A stretch of DNA of 64,000 nucleotides, taken from positions 135,856,568 through 135,920,567 of the forward strand of contig CM035167.1 of the NCBI GenBank assembly GCA_020205615.1. The letters run 5' to 3'. Below the pieces are notes generated by a model that worked only from the letters and a program-made list of their open reading frames with translations, searched no databases and was not told where the DNA came from. This stretch comes from Panax quinquefolius (lineage: Eukaryota > Streptophyta > Magnoliopsida > Apiales > Araliaceae). How positions within the stretch are numbered: the stretch's first letter is position 1; each line of letters opens with the position of its first letter. Shown here in pieces: positions 1 to 12,005 of the stretch. Both the position numbers and the translations under genes were made by a program.

Positions 1-454
1 GAATTTCGGTCATTTTCTGTTTGGAATTTGGAAAAACTTTCTTCTACAAAGTTGTAGAGAATTAAATTTCTTATGGAATAAACATAAGATTCGAATTTTT
101 CTGATAAAATGGCTATTTATTATGAATTATTGAAGTTTCAGAATAATTGATTTTTGGGTTATAAACATTTTTTAGAAGAAAAACATGTTGTGTGAGTTGG
201 TGGGCCCCCTGGTTGGTGTAAAATTCTGAAATCAGATTTTTAAAGTGGGCGTAAATTTTTTTTAAAAAATAATATTATTTTATTAAATAGTTTGCTTTGG
301 CGTTCTAAGTTTTTTCCTATAAATAGGGTGCTTAGTTAGAATTGAAAATTACACCAGAATCTGAAGTTTTCTCTCTCTATAATATTGAGCGTATTTTATG
401 AGTATTTAAATATTTTGAGTGTTATTATACAGTGCAAATTTCCTTCAACATTAT
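1..454 (+). mobile_element. LTR fragment, family B/C type (U3 end, TATA, start of R)
   Basis: This matches, by eye, the segment around 43980-44400 and 41270-41730 of full-length LTRs in this window: the stretch with TTTGGAATTTGGAAAAAC, then a TATA box (TATAAATA at 318-325) and the leader after it. The left part lies outside the window. It is an old relic, cut on the right by the family A LTR start at 455. Confidence 0.7.
318..325 (+). promoter_or_regulatory. LTR TATA box
   Basis: TATAAATA preceded by TTTTCC, the same context as in every B and C LTR in the window. It may still be able to drive transcription towards ATE1, about 620 bp downstream; this is inference. Confidence 0.45.
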
Positions 455-535
455 TGTAAGACATCAACTTTTATAAATAAATGTGAATTTTTTATAAATA
501 TAATTTTCAATCTAATTTTTCGTTAGGCCGTGCTT
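455..535 (+). mobile_element. Family A LTR 5'-end fragment
   Basis: TGTAAGACATCAACTTTTAT followed by an AATAAATGTGAATTTT stretch resembles the first ~80 bases of the A LTR at 21722. Only the beginning is present; a palindrome (CCGTGC...GCACGG, about 532-546) follows. Weak, diverged relic. Confidence 0.4.
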
Positions 536-943
536 TCAAGCACGGGCATTTAGTTGTTGTATATTAGTATAAGGACCCTAAAATAAATCCGAAAGGCTGA
601 ATTCGCTGTCAGCCTACTGGGCCAACTGGATTTAGTAACTAGCTGTGTTAAGCCCAATTAATTGTAGTATCTACCCATTATTTGGGGTTTATTCGTAGAA
701 TATGTTGTAGAAATAGTATTACTGTTTCTCAATTATATATGTATCAAGTTCCTCTCTGCAACAATTAGGTTGCGATTTTCCTTCATTGATTCGTCCAAGG
801 GTACAGAGGAGAGAGAAAGAGTTCTGACCTGAATTGGAAATCGGTGATTATCGTTTACAACACCCTAAAATTAAAGGAATTGATGTTAATGGAGAGGTGT
901 TGAAGAAGAATTGAAGGGTATAAATTGAAATTGGAGATCGGAA
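536..943 (+). promoter_or_regulatory. ATE1 upstream region / 5' UTR
   Basis: Gene-free sequence between the LTR relics and the ATE1 start codon. A possible TATA element (TTATATAT) lies near 733-740, about 205 bp before the ATG, followed by a CT-rich stretch (CCTCTCTGC) near 750. GAGAGAGAAAGAG occurs near 808-820 in the likely 5' UTR. The transcription start cannot be fixed from sequence alone. Confidence 0.35.
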
Positions 944-3900
944 ATGGCGGATAAGAAGAAGATGAGGAGCGAAGCCAGTAGTAGTAGAGGTAGTACTAGC
1001 AGTAGTAGCGGAATTGGGAATATCAACAGTAGTACTATTAATAACAGAGGCGAAAGCGAGGTTGTTGATGTTGGTGGCCGTCGAAGCTCTTGCGGTTATT
1101 GTAGCTCCCCTGGTCATACCAGTATTTCTCATGGTCAGTTTCTCTCAATTTTTAATATACATGTCTATATCTATTAATTGTTTTGGAATCGAGAATTTTG
1201 TGATTTTTGATGATGAAATTGTTTGTTGAATCTGTAAATGGATGATATAGAACTACCAAAAGGCACAATTTTAAGTTTTGACTGGCTATAGTCCCTCCAT
1301 TTGTCCCAAATTAAGTGTCCGGGTTTGACTGTCAAACATGTTTAGAAACTAATGACAAATGTATAGAAGTTTTTCAAGTTCCAAAAGTTTCCATCTTTGA
1401 TGGACCCTATTGCAATTAGTTAGTCGTGTATGGTCAATGATTTGGAACAAAATTTGTTGCCTCTGAATTTGTTACTTTTTCAAATTTCTTCCATCAGACG
1501 GGCTTATTGAGTATCTTCATTTCAAAGCCTCTCCACTGGAACAAAATTATTGAGAGTAGCAGAAGTGAGGTTGCATTTGTGAACAATTCTCTTTCTCCAT
1601 GATTACCTAAAATAGAAAACAGAGCAGAAAAACTTAATAAGTACTTAAAAGGTCTTGTCAAATGGTACTTAAGCTCTTGTTTAAAGGTTACTTAAGTTAA
1701 TTGCAAGCTATGTGCAGCTGAAGATTAAACAAAAACATAAGTTTAGTTTCTGTTACTGAAATTTGTATTCCTGTGTTTTGCAGGGTTATGGGCTCACAGC
1801 CTTACTGTTGATGACTATCAAGGTGGTAAATCTGGCATCAAAATGTACATTTTGGGCCAACATTTTGTATTTATTGCATGCACATATTTGACTTCTATTT
1901 GGTGTTCAATATGTATGTCACGGGAATTCCCTCTCTTGCTCTCTCTCTCTCTGTCACACATACTGGTGTCATAGTCACACTAGACTAGAGTTGCCCGAAA
2001 ATGCAACGTCTCTCTCTCTCTCTCTGACACCAGTATGTGTCTCCCGAAAACGCAGCTTACTGGGTCATCTCACTAATTGCTATGTATTTTAGATGATCAT
2101 GTACTGTTATTGTTTAATCATCTACATTAGTAAGTTTTAATAAATACGGGATACAATGAGGAAGAGGCATTTCCACCTTTCCTTCATTGAAGTAGTAAGA
2201 ATCATTCTTTATTATTGAATACAAGTTTTACTTTGGGCTTGTTCGTTTGTGGCTTATTGGGCTTTTACAGGTCCAAACGCAACGTCATCTTTTTGGAGCG
2301 TTGCGTTTGGACCAAATAAGCTGTGTTTGTGACCAAATAAGCTGCTTTTGATATGTTGTGTTTTTGAAATAAACAAGAAGCTCAAGTGCGTTTAGCCTAC
2401 AAACACCCCAAATGCACAAAACCAATCATTCATTTTATCTTCCATATATACACCTAAAGGATTGAATCATTCAATTCTGGACATGGGTGTTAGACATATA
2501 TTCCACACCCTTGAAGCGTCTAGTGTCCAACATGGGCAGTTCAACACTTTTTAAAGAGTTCATGCACCATAGTACAAATAGCCACATACACAGAGCCCAA
2601 AAAAGCTACAGTAATTTCAACAAGAAGTAGTGTCAATAATGGTAATACTAAAGTCATTTGCTAATAGATAAAGTGCATGAACCAAATAGTAAACTTATCA
2701 CTATACCAACTCTGATAGCAATATGCTTTAATTCGAGAATCTGTTGATGTGCTGAACCTTGAGGGGAAAAGTATGAAATTCAGAGGATGGAATTCAATTG
2801 CTGCTTGATATTATCCAATATACCAATTACCAAGTAGTCAACCCAATCTTTCAAATTTGGTGCTGCTTTCGTTTGTTTTCTGCTTTCCATTGCAAAGTTA
2901 CACCTCTGCTGTTCAACTTAACCGATGGATGTTTTAGCATTCTTTATCTCTCGATTCTGATATGATCACATTTGGTTAAAGTTGCATCAGCATCTTTGCT
3001 GTATCTATTTTGCTTGTGATTGACCTATTTCTCTTTATAGCTCTTCTTGACAGAGGTTGGAGGAGATCAGGCTGTTTTCTCTACAAACCTGAGATGGATA
3101 GAACATGCTGCCCCTCTTATACTATTCGTTTGAAGGCTAGTGATTTTGTTCCTTCAAAAGAACAACAACGAGTGTCTAAACGGATGCAAAGGTATCTTCA
3201 AGTTGCTCTGTCATCTCAGTTTCCAGATGCTATGTACTTTCCATACAAACATGCACCACATACAAGTATGCACGTATATGATCTCTTGAAGGTGTGTCCT
3301 GGTGTCATGTTTTGTTGAAGATGTCATCATTGTCAATCGGCACATCTATGAAAATAGATGTTCCTTGTACTGAGCCATGACTCATGAAAATATTTTATGT
3401 AAAGATGAAAAGGACTAATTTAATAGCAAAAAGAAATAAAGAAAAGGGTTAATTTTTTATTTTTTATTCTTAGCAGTCATGGTGTAGACTAATCCCACAT
3501 GTACACGTACCCCCTACAAGAGCCATGCACCTGGCAATCCAAGCATAAGCTTGTGTGGGTACCCCTTGAGTTGGCAAGGTTTGATCATGTGACTGCTCCC
3601 TTATTATGTTAGAGAACATGCCATTGAACCAATCCATTGGGGATAAGATGAAAAGGGTTATTCACAAAAAGGTGAGGGATACGAGCCTAGGAAAGCCTCT
3701 AGTTTGGGAGTTTGCTCTTTTTACAAAAATGCGTTTAACCTTATGTTTTTGGAGCTAGAATGGCCAGAAGAGCAGTTTATAGGATATATATTCATCATAA
3801 ACTGCAAACAGTTTACATTTTTGACATCAATCTTATCTTCTCTTCTTTTTCCTGCATATGTTTATCAGCTGTTTCTAAGATGAAGTTGGACAAAGTACTG

Positions 3901-6900
3901 ACAATTTAAATAACTTATAGATTTCTTGATGGCGAATTAGAAGTGAAAAAAACAAACAAGTTCATGGATGGGCTGAGTACTTCAAACGTTTCATTTAGCC
4001 TTGTCCATACTGAAGCCACAGGCTCAGAAGTAAAGGAACCCATGGAGTTTAATGTCGGAGAAAAAGACAAAGCTGAACAAATTATGCATTATTTGTCTGA
4101 TCAAATTGATAATGCTGTAAATACATGCATTGAACGTGGGGATTTCCCTCGAAATATTCAGCTACCAAAAACTTCTGTCAAGAAAGTTGCACAAGGTAAA
4201 AGGAAGTTACAAGTTGAAGGATCAGAAGATCTTTTATACTCTAGCAATATTTCGTTCCAGATTGCGGCTGCTTTAAGGCGGGGCAATAAGGTGCACCATA
4301 TTGAAGTATCTGGAGGCCACAAAGAAGAAAATGAACACTATGCAGAGCTTACTCCTAAAGTAATTGCAGATAAACTGGCAAGCTATTTGAATCATCTCTC
4401 AGAGCTTACTCCTGTAGTAATTGCAGATAAATTGTCAGTTAGAGCTTGCAATGGGCACATCAACATATATTCTACCACCAGTCAAGCTTGTTCAGATAAA
4501 GTGGTGGAAAGGGTTATGGGTCATAAAGAGTCTTGCACAGAAAGTGCAGATAAAAGAAGTTTGAAGAAGAGCTCTGAACGTCTTCCGGGCAAAAGACAGC
4601 GGCTTGAGATCATTTTGAAAAGATCTAGTTTTGATCCCGAAGAATATGACTTGTATAGGAGATACCAGATTAAAGTGCACAATGATACACCAGATCATGT
4701 CTCAGAAAATTCTTACAGGAGGTTTCTGGTTGAGACTCCATTAGTCTTTGTCCCATCAAATGGTGATGGCACCATCCCTCCTTGCGGATTTGGTTCTTTC
4801 CATCAGCAATACATTATTGATGGCCGGTTAGCTGCGGTAGGGGTGATAGATATTCTCCCTAAATGTTTATCTAGTAAATATCTGTTCTGGGACCCAGACC
4901 TTGCTTTCTTATCACTTGGCAAGTATTCAGCTCTGCAAGAAATTTGTTGGGTAAGAGAGAATCAAGTCCATTGCCCTAGTCTCCAATATTATTATCTTGG
5001 CTACTACATTCACTCCTGCAACAAGATGAGATATAAAGCAGCTTATCATCCATCTGAGCTTCTCTGCCCCCTACGCTACCAGTAAGTAATATTTTGCTTA
5101 CATTATGCAAATAACAACCAGCAGTTTTGATAAAATTCATGTATATCCTTTAAATTATGTGAAATATAAATTTGGTTTTTGTGTTAAAAGAATTTGAAGC
5201 AACTTTGCATCAAAGTTCAAATTCTTATGGGGTTTTGATATTCCTTTTCTTGACGATGACAAATGTTTATTTGTTTATGACTTACCATCACGTAATATTC
5301 CATATTTCACAGGCAGTGTCTTCCTTGGGAAGAAACTATGTTGCATGTACACTTCATGTTTTATCCTTTAATAGGGACGAAGCTATGCTAGAGCCCGGGC
5401 TACCCTAGATTTTTTGATTTTTTTAACCTCTATTTTGATATTTTTACGTTAGGCCCCCCAAGATTTATGAAAAAAAGTATATATAATATTCTTTAAAAAA
5501 ATATAACAAAGTACTCCCTCGGTTCCTATATATTAGTCGTTTTAGAATCCTCTTTTTGTTTCACAATATTAGTCGTTTGAGGTTTTTTAGGTAGATAAGT
5601 GTTATTTTCCAAATTGCCCTTAATGGTTAGCTTTCCCTTCACTTATTCCCAAGATTGTAGCTTTATTGTTGCTACATGGCTGTATATTAATTGCAGGGGC
5701 TGTTGTGTCATTTTCACACCATTTAATGATAAAATGGTTGGAATAACTACTACCTTAAATCATGTGCTAAAGCCTAAAACGTCTGATATATTAGAACTGA
5801 GGTAGTACTTCCTTTGTTCCAAATATGAGCAAATTCATAAATATTTTCTCCCACTTTTTTTTATCATTATACGAATTTCAAAATTTTATGGTCTCTATTT
5901 GCTCCACTTTATATACTATAAAGGAGTCAATATAATGCAATACAAATAAATCTGATTTCAATTAAAAATTATAAAGTTGCCCACAAAATTCGGACCGGTA
6001 GTGGTTTTCCCAGAATCTACTAAATTATTCACAACCTTACAGTATTATGGTCTGCCCCCTGAAAAAATATTCCTGGCTTTGTTCCTGTCCTTTAATATCG
6101 AATAAGCTAGTGATAGTCAATCATCTGGACCTACCCTTCATTGAACAGGCTTAAGTTGGCAGTGTGGGTAGACTTAAGTTGGAGAATCCAAGCAAAGTTG
6201 GACTTCTTTATGGAAGTGGAGAACTGAGTACTACATATTATATGGTTATGAAAAGATATTGAACAGCTGTTTCAGTAGCTAATTTTTTGATTGGAGTGAT
6301 CACACATGGATCATGCCAACAAGTATGGTAGTGTGTCTGAATTTGACTAGTTAATCTGAAAACTTAATGTAGTATAGGTACTCCCATTGTGCCACGTGGA
6401 TCAGAAAATCACATAAAACACCATTCCACATGTCACCAAGAGATGCTTAGACGCTTGGCATACAAGCGTCTACGCCTTTGACTCATTAGCAAACATATGC
6501 CCAAGGCAGACACCAAGACGCAGGCTTGGTCACAAGGCTGGTAAATAAGGCACCAAGTGCACGATTGGGACCTTCACAGGTACTTTTGTGTGGTGGCTAG
6601 AGCCGTAGGGCCTAACCATGGTATAACAACCTTCCATGATAATATATCAAGGCTTCCAAAATCCGCAGAGATATTTATGTGGTTCCTGGGACATGTGTTG
6701 GCTATTCAGTCCGTGCCATGCTTGCAAAAAATAGCAGAAAGGAGAACTATATTCTCAACCAATGAAAATTGGACACTTCAAAATTGATCTTAAAGACATT
6801 TATGGTGATCTACTTGGCATACGTCTACCACATGCCCCAACTATTAATAGCTTTCCATTTCCTTGCAGTCTCAGATTATTCTTTGCACATTATTAGCTTA

Positions 6901-8647
6901 GCTAGACTTCCTTCTTCGTGCAAAACCCTTGATATTCTTGCAGTCAAGAGCTCACAATATCTAGAGTCTGCCTCCATCTTTATCTCTCTCCTCTCACTCT
7001 GCTTTGGATCTCTACTTTTACCCAAGGTCCTTTAAAGGTTTCTAGATTACCATGTAATTCCTCTTCATATCTCTCCCTCGCTCTAACCTGGCTTCACTAC
7101 CTTCCTGCACTTGTGAGTAGGAGAAGTTTCTCTCTGGCTCACTTGAGCTTTGGCTGATTTTGTCATTCACTTGATAGTTGTCAAAGATGATGGTCATTTA
7201 CTTTGTTACAGTTTTAATCAAATCAACTTGCAGTTTACTATCATTTGTTATATACTGTTGATATTCTGGTGTTTTATGAATTTCACAATGAGATGGTTAT
7301 TTTTTAGTTCTTTTCTGACAAAACCTTATTTTACCAGGTGGGTTCCATTTGACACTGCAAAGCCATTGCTTGATAGAAAACCATATGTCATCTTATCTGA
7401 TTTCCCCAATTTGCAAGCAGAGGATTCCTCAACACCTTTGATTGAAATTCAAATGGATCTGCAGCATGAAGAATCCAATGATGTTCCTTTTGACGAGGAT
7501 GAAGAAATGTCTGAAATTGATTTTGAAGATTCCGATGATGAATCGGGCCCAGAGACCAGTGTTCTAGCATCGGCTGAAATTGAAGATGCAAGTGTTGGTA
7601 ACATTATGATTGGGTTGAAGGGATCTCGTCTGAGATACAAGGTACATGACTCAATGCTCTGGTACATTGATCACTTGGAGCATTTTTGTTTGTTAACTTC
7701 ATGGTGTAGATTCATATAGCTAAAGGGTTGGTAATCACTAATTGTGCAGTTGTTCTTTCCTTTTTCTTTTTCTCTTTCAAATTTATAAGGGGAAAACATG
7801 TAATCCTTTGACAGTTAACTGAAGAAAAAGAGAAGTGAAAAGCAGTACATTGAACAAGAGAAATTAATTGCAGTAGGGTTCTCCTTTATATGCTTTCCTT
7901 CTTCCAAATTTCTATTAGGGTGAGATTTTTTTGGGGGGATGGGGGGTTTGTTGAAGTTAGAGTTATGTCATATTAGGAAAAATTACATCAACAAAATAAA
8001 GGGCACCCCTGCAATAACAAACAAGATACAAACAAATTTATACTCATGGGCTTTTGTTTCAATATATTACTGTCAATTTGTACGATCTTCATTTATTGAA
8101 GAAAAAACTTAATAAATTATAATGCTTTGACCAAAGTGATCAAAAGTCTGCACCCGCCAGAGAATGTAATGCTAAAATTCTCTAGGTGGGCATTGTTTAT
8201 GTTTGAACATCTTTTTCTTTGATCAATTAGTTGATTTATTTTCTTCCATTTCAAATTGTATTTCCTTTAATGATTTTTAAACCATCTCTGGAATTAGCTC
8301 AACCTTCCTGCCTGAAAGATGTAGTACCTAGAGGTGGGAAATATGGTAAAGGCCTTGAGGAATAACCTCAAGGTTGCTGGTTTTAATTCCCATAACTATT
8401 ACACGAGGCCAAAATGATTTTATAAACATCATCTTTCCTCTATATTTTCTTCTTCTCTTCCTTTTGTCAACTTCCTATTATATTTATGATGGTGCATTTT
8501 AACGTAATTGTCACCTGTTTCTTTTTGAAGGATATTCAACAAGCTTTTGGTCCTACTGAAAGGAGATACATGGAAACGAAGTTGTATAGATACATGAAGG
8601 CCGTGGGTGCGACTCTCTCGGAGAGAATGGTTTTTTCACTTGGGTAG
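944..8647 (+). CDS. ATE1: Arginyl-tRNA--protein transferase (six exons)
   Basis: The gene encodes the enzyme that moves arginine from Arg-tRNA to the N-terminus of proteins starting with Asp, Glu or oxidised Cys, marking them for the Arg/N-degron ubiquitin pathway in cytosol and nucleus. Exons: 944-1133, 1784-1822, 3041-3191, 3921-5081, 7338-7641, 8531-8647; all introns are GT-AG and the phases join, giving 653 residues (the Arabidopsis proteins are of similar length). Visible hallmarks: CGYC at residues 50-53 and the CC pair at 99-100, the cysteines of the N-terminal ATE domain; RGWRRSGCFLYKPEMDRTCC around it; the C-terminal ATE domain from about residue 360 (FDPEEYDLYRRYQ, CGFGSFHQQY, YYLGYYIHSC) to about 530; an acidic stretch near 563-585; and the end SERMVFSLG. 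The start is the first ATG, with a Ser-rich head as in relatives. A 19-residue partial tandem duplication sits in exon 4. No frameshift or premature stop was seen, so it looks functional. Confidence 0.93.
1289..1345. mobile_element. MITE end fragment in ATE1 intron 1
   Basis: AGTCCCTCCATTTGTCCCAA and the following AATTAAGTGTCC have the look of a Stowaway/mariner-type terminal repeat. No matching opposite end was found nearby, so it is probably a truncated copy. Confidence 0.3.
1941..2039. repeat. CT microsatellites with a 15-bp inverted repeat (intron 2)
   Basis: Two (CT)n tracts each sit before one arm of a perfect 15-bp inverted repeat: CACATACTGGTGTCA at 1957-1971 and its complement at 2025-2039. 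CCCGAAAA(T/C)GCA also occurs twice, near 1994 and 2044. Lies in intron 2 of ATE1. Confidence 0.6.
2236..2412. repeat. Hairpin-bearing repeat in ATE1 intron 2
   Basis: A perfect 15-bp inverted repeat, GGTCCAAACGCAACG (2270-2284) and its complement (2299-2313), has a 14-base loop. It is flanked by TTGGGCTTGTTCGTTTG on the left and CAAACACCCCAA on the right, which hints at a small TIR element, but the ends match poorly. Confidence 0.4.
4345..4437 (+). repeat. 57-bp partial tandem duplication in ATE1 exon 4
   Basis: GAGCTTACTCCT begins at 4345 and again at 4402, and about 36 bases of the second copy match. The protein therefore reads ELTPKVIADKL and, 19 residues later, ELTPVVIADKL. It is in frame and lies in the variable linker between the two ATE domains. 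Confidence 0.8.
5512..5807. mobile_element. Stowaway-like MITE in ATE1 intron 4
   Basis: The left end TACTCCCTCGGTTCC and the complement of the right end, TACTACCTCAGTTC, form an imperfect terminal inverted repeat that continues inward over ATATATTAGTCGTTTTAG-like sequence for roughly 35 bases. Length about 296 bp, TA at both ends as expected for a TA-targeting element. A second, partial MITE-like end (TACTTCCTTTGTTCC) abuts it at 5806. Confidence 0.75.
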
Positions 8648-9088
8648 ATTTACAAATTATATCAAGCTCAATGAGCAAAACTGGAGTTGAATAATTATTC
8701 CCATTCCGTGTCTAGTGGTCAAATTCAGTGAAAACTGAGGCGTCTGCGGAGTTTATTTTTCTTTGATCCATGGTAATTAAAGATTTCGATCCTAGTTCAA
8801 CTCATTAGCAATGAATGCTTCTGTGGTGGAAACATATTCTTTATTTTTGTGTGTTTCTTTTGGATATACTCGTAGCTAGTAAAGAAAATATCAATTTGCA
8901 TAACATGAGGGAGTCCAGGCTGACTATAGTTTACTCCAACAAGTTGCAAAATCCTTGTGAGATTGGACCAATCTGCATCTTATTTCTGGAAACAATGCCT
9001 ACGTAATACAACATTTTCTGGGAAATCTTGTGCACTGCCGCACTGGGAATTTATTCTGGTAGTATTGTAGATGATAGTAGTATTTCAT
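8648..9088. other. ATE1 3' flank
   Basis: Presumed 3' UTR and downstream DNA. No clear polyadenylation signal, gene or repeat structure was recognised. Confidence 0.4.
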
Positions 9089-9121
9089 ACTACCTTCGTC
9101 CCGAAATAAGCGTCCTAATTG
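9089..9121. mobile_element. MITE end fragment
   Basis: ACTACCTTCGTCCCGAAATA and the following AGCGTCCTAATT resemble a Stowaway terminus. The matching right end was not found. Confidence 0.35.
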
Positions 9122-9286
9122 GTTTAGTTTCGGCATACTGATTAATAATATTTTTTTAACGTAAATTGTCTTTTTGAATTACTTATTAATTGAAGTATTT
9201 TTCTCCTTTTTTATGAAGTATTACTTCTTACTATGTGAATTAATTTTCTAGATCATTCTTTTTATTATTCACATAGTCTCAACAAG

Positions 9287-9626
9287 TACTCTGTCCGTCC
9301 TAGGATAAAAGTTTTTATTACTATTTTGGGTAGTTCCATGTTAAATGTTCACTTTCCTTTAATAACCAAATTTTTACATAATTTTTTCTATTATACATTT
9401 AGCATTAAATATTTCATATTTTTCTTATTCTAATACTCTCTTCATATTCAATAAGTATAATTAGTTATGTGTTGAAAATATTTTGAATTGAAAAGCTAGA
9501 AAGTTACTCTATCACCTACATTGGAAATGATTAATGACATTATTATGGGTAATTTTGTTATTTTATTCATCTTCTTAATATTCGTGAAAAATTCATTAGG
9601 ACTTTTATCATGAGACGGAGAGAGTA
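9287..9626. mobile_element. Stowaway-like MITE
   Basis: Left end CTCTGTCCGTCCTAGGATAA and the complement of the right end, CTCTCTCCGTCTCATGATAA, are inverted copies; both are bordered by TA. Length about 340 bp, no coding content. Confidence 0.75.
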
Positions 9627-9764
9627 GAAGACATGTTATACTGGTAATATAAATTCATCAGGCCACGTTTAGTTTATTATGTCTTGGCTTGCAAAATTAA
9701 TAAACTATTCATTTACGGGTAATATTTGAAGACATGTTATTATGGTAATATGAGAGAATATTTA

Positions 9765-10033
9765 TTACCTCCGTTATAAAATTAAAGATTTATTTTGATT
9801 TTTTAGAATCAATTCGCGAAATCCTAAAATTTAAAATTGATATAAAGTTATTTAGTTTTAATACAAACAAATATAACAATTATAAATTAACTATAAAGTA
9901 TTCTTAATTATCTTTTACTCCATTTTTGTCGTTTTCAAAACTTGAACGAAATTATATCAGTTTTGAATTTTAAAATTTTGTGAATTGACTCTAAAAAGTC
10001 AAGCTGCATCTCTAATTTTAGAACGGAGATAAT
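9765..10033. mobile_element. Stowaway-like MITE
   Basis: Left end TTACCTCCGTTATAAAATTA and the complement of the right end, TTATCTCCGTTCTAAAATTA, form a terminal inverted repeat. The inner sequence is also partly self-complementary (TCAATTCGCGAAAT near 9810; TTTTGTGAATTGA near 9977). About 269 bp. Confidence 0.75.
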
Positions 10034-11081
10034 ATATCTTTTTATTTTTCATATTATATTTGTACATATACACTAGATAAACCGTATAGTAGAACTAAAT
10101 GTTCTAAAATTTACACAAAAATTGATAAAATTTTAAGCGTAGATGACTAATTGAAGTAGGTAACCTAGACCCTAGCTAGGTGGGGGCATAAACAGACCCA
10201 AGGGGGATTTTAAAACACTGATTTGATGATTTCCATTTGAAGTAAGTATGGTAAATTTAAAGGTTATCAGAAGGGTTTAAGTAGTTTTATGCTTTATACT
10301 CTTAAAAGCCCAATAAGTTATGAAATAAGTAGTTTGATTCAAATTACTCAATCTAGTTTTTGGTCTGGCCAAATAAAAAAGTATTAATTTTGTACATTTG
10401 TTTTTTGTTTTTTGTTTTTGTACAAAAAATAAAATAAAATTGTACATTTGTTTTTAATTAAACTGTACGTGACTACTTATGGTCATGCAGATACATCCTG
10501 TCTTAATTGTAATTTTAATTTTTATTAATTTTGACTGAAATTAAACACACACTAGGATCTCCTGCTTTGCAGGTGGCCTAGTCCACCAATTGAGCTAAAG
10601 TTTTGGTGTGCATGTCTCAACTCTTTGTAGTGTTGCATCTTTATTTTACTAATTGATAGACTATTATTACATTTATTTGTGATATGATTCGCTTGAGAGT
10701 AGTTTTTGTTATTGTAATCTTGATCTATACAAGGGAAAAAAAAAATGAGAGAATAAATATAAAGAGAGGAAGTAGAACTTTGATATTTCATTCATTGAAA
10801 CTTAGGAAGTAATATACTAATCCTTCAACTAAAATATCCAGCCTATCATTGTCTGGATAAACAGATCTGAGAATGTGATATATATATATAAATTGGCTTT
10901 TTTCATTCGAATTGGAGGAATAATTAAATTAACCCGCTTATAGCGACGGAGCGATTTGGTCTCTATAGATATAAAAACTGACTTTCTATTATATAGCGAC
11001 TGAAAAAAAGTTCATATATATATTATAGCGCATTAGATTTCTGGTCAAAATTCCTTCCAGGTCACTTGGAGAAATCGGATA
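10034..11081. other. Intergenic AT-rich DNA
   Basis: No gene recognised. It contains a T/G-rich tract (10385-10460) and a tRNA-like fragment annotated separately. Confidence 0.5.
10555..10599 (-). other. tRNA-like fragment (possible SINE head or tRNA relic)
   Basis: Read on the minus strand, TAGCTCAATTGGTGGACTAG resembles the D-arm/A-box part of a tRNA and is followed by CCACCTGCAAAGCAGG, an anticodon-arm-like hairpin. No acceptor stem or T-arm could be recognised, so it is not called as a working tRNA. Confidence 0.35.
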
Positions 11082-11432
11082 TATATATATATATATAGGG
11101 CAAGATCCAAATAGGGTTGAGACTAACGTCGGACTTTTTTTTTTTTTTTAAAACAAAAAAAAAAAATAAATAAATAATTATGGAGTTGAATTTTTTCATA
11201 TAGTGATGTTTTTGGATTGTGATTTGGGTGCGTATATATAACAAAATATATATATATATAATCGATCTTACCACTTTTTGGTATAGGTATTCAAAACACG
11301 CCAAAAACATCAGATATGAAAAAATTTCGATTCCATAAATATTAAATATTTTTTTAGTTGTTTTTAAAAAAAAAAAACAAAAAAAAATAAAATCCGTTTT
11401 TGATCGGTCAGGAGGAAAGTGAGGTTTGATTG

Positions 11433-11476
<44 letters not shown>
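11082..11476. mobile_element. (TA)n-flanked foldback element
   Basis: Two arms are imperfect inverted copies: TTATGGAGTTGAATTTTTTC and following bases near 11178-11215, versus the complement of GAAAAAATTTCGATTCCATAA near 11316-11338, both running on to a ...GATGTTTTTGG stretch. Poly-T/poly-A tracts are placed symmetrically. The element sits between (TA)n tracts at 11080-11097 and 11438-11476. No coding content. Confidence 0.55.
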
Positions 11477-11481
<5 letters not shown>

Positions 11482-12005
11482 GATACAAGTGCAGTGCACC
11501 TATATATAAAGAAAATATTATTTGTAGAAGATGGCAATCAAAAAAGAATGATAGTCATGCAATGAATGTCGGGACATTGTTACCAGAAAGCAAGAAAGTG
11601 ATGGTCACCATATATATAATATAATAATTAAAAAAAATAATTACGATGCATCTCTCTAGCTTTTCTTTCTTTATTAATCAGGATTTAACGTGTAACTTTA
11701 TGTCTATTATTATTATTTCTGCAAAATCTCCAATTAATTAACATTGATGATAATTTCCAATGTCAGTTACATACATCAATATAAATAAGCTAGGGAATGA
11801 AGTACAATAAGTATACTGAGTATCACGTAAAAATTGCTTACATACTATTTACATATATTCATGTGTATATTGGTATGGTTAACTTGCAGAGCAAGTCATG
11901 TGGATCAAATCAATATATACGTGTAGTGTATATGAGCAGTATGTGAGCTATTTTATGTGATAATAACATTACTCAATGAAGTAACTAGTTATTAGTTAGG
12001 TTAGG
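11477..12005. other. Intergenic DNA
   Basis: No gene, RNA or clear repeat recognised. Confidence 0.4.

Noticed and set aside
3192..3318. Extension of ATE1 exon 3 to 3318
   Set aside because: The donor at 3192 joins in phase to 3921 and restores the conserved RFLDG sequence; the extension has no counterpart in the family.
5376..5470. Transposon end near AGAGCCCGGGCTACCC
   Set aside because: It looks like a known type of dispersed plant repeat end, but no partner end or target duplication could be found.
7150..7337. Open frame running upstream of ATE1 exon 5
   Set aside because: It is intron 4 read through; the acceptor at 7336-7337 joins in phase with exon 4 and the homologous protein starts at that point.
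8815..9006. Small open frame after ATE1
   Set aside because: No domain, poor composition, lies in the 3' flank.
11062..11499. 145-residue minus-strand open frame
   Set aside because: It is made of TA repeats and homopolymers within a foldback element; the translation is low-complexity Ile/Tyr/Phe.
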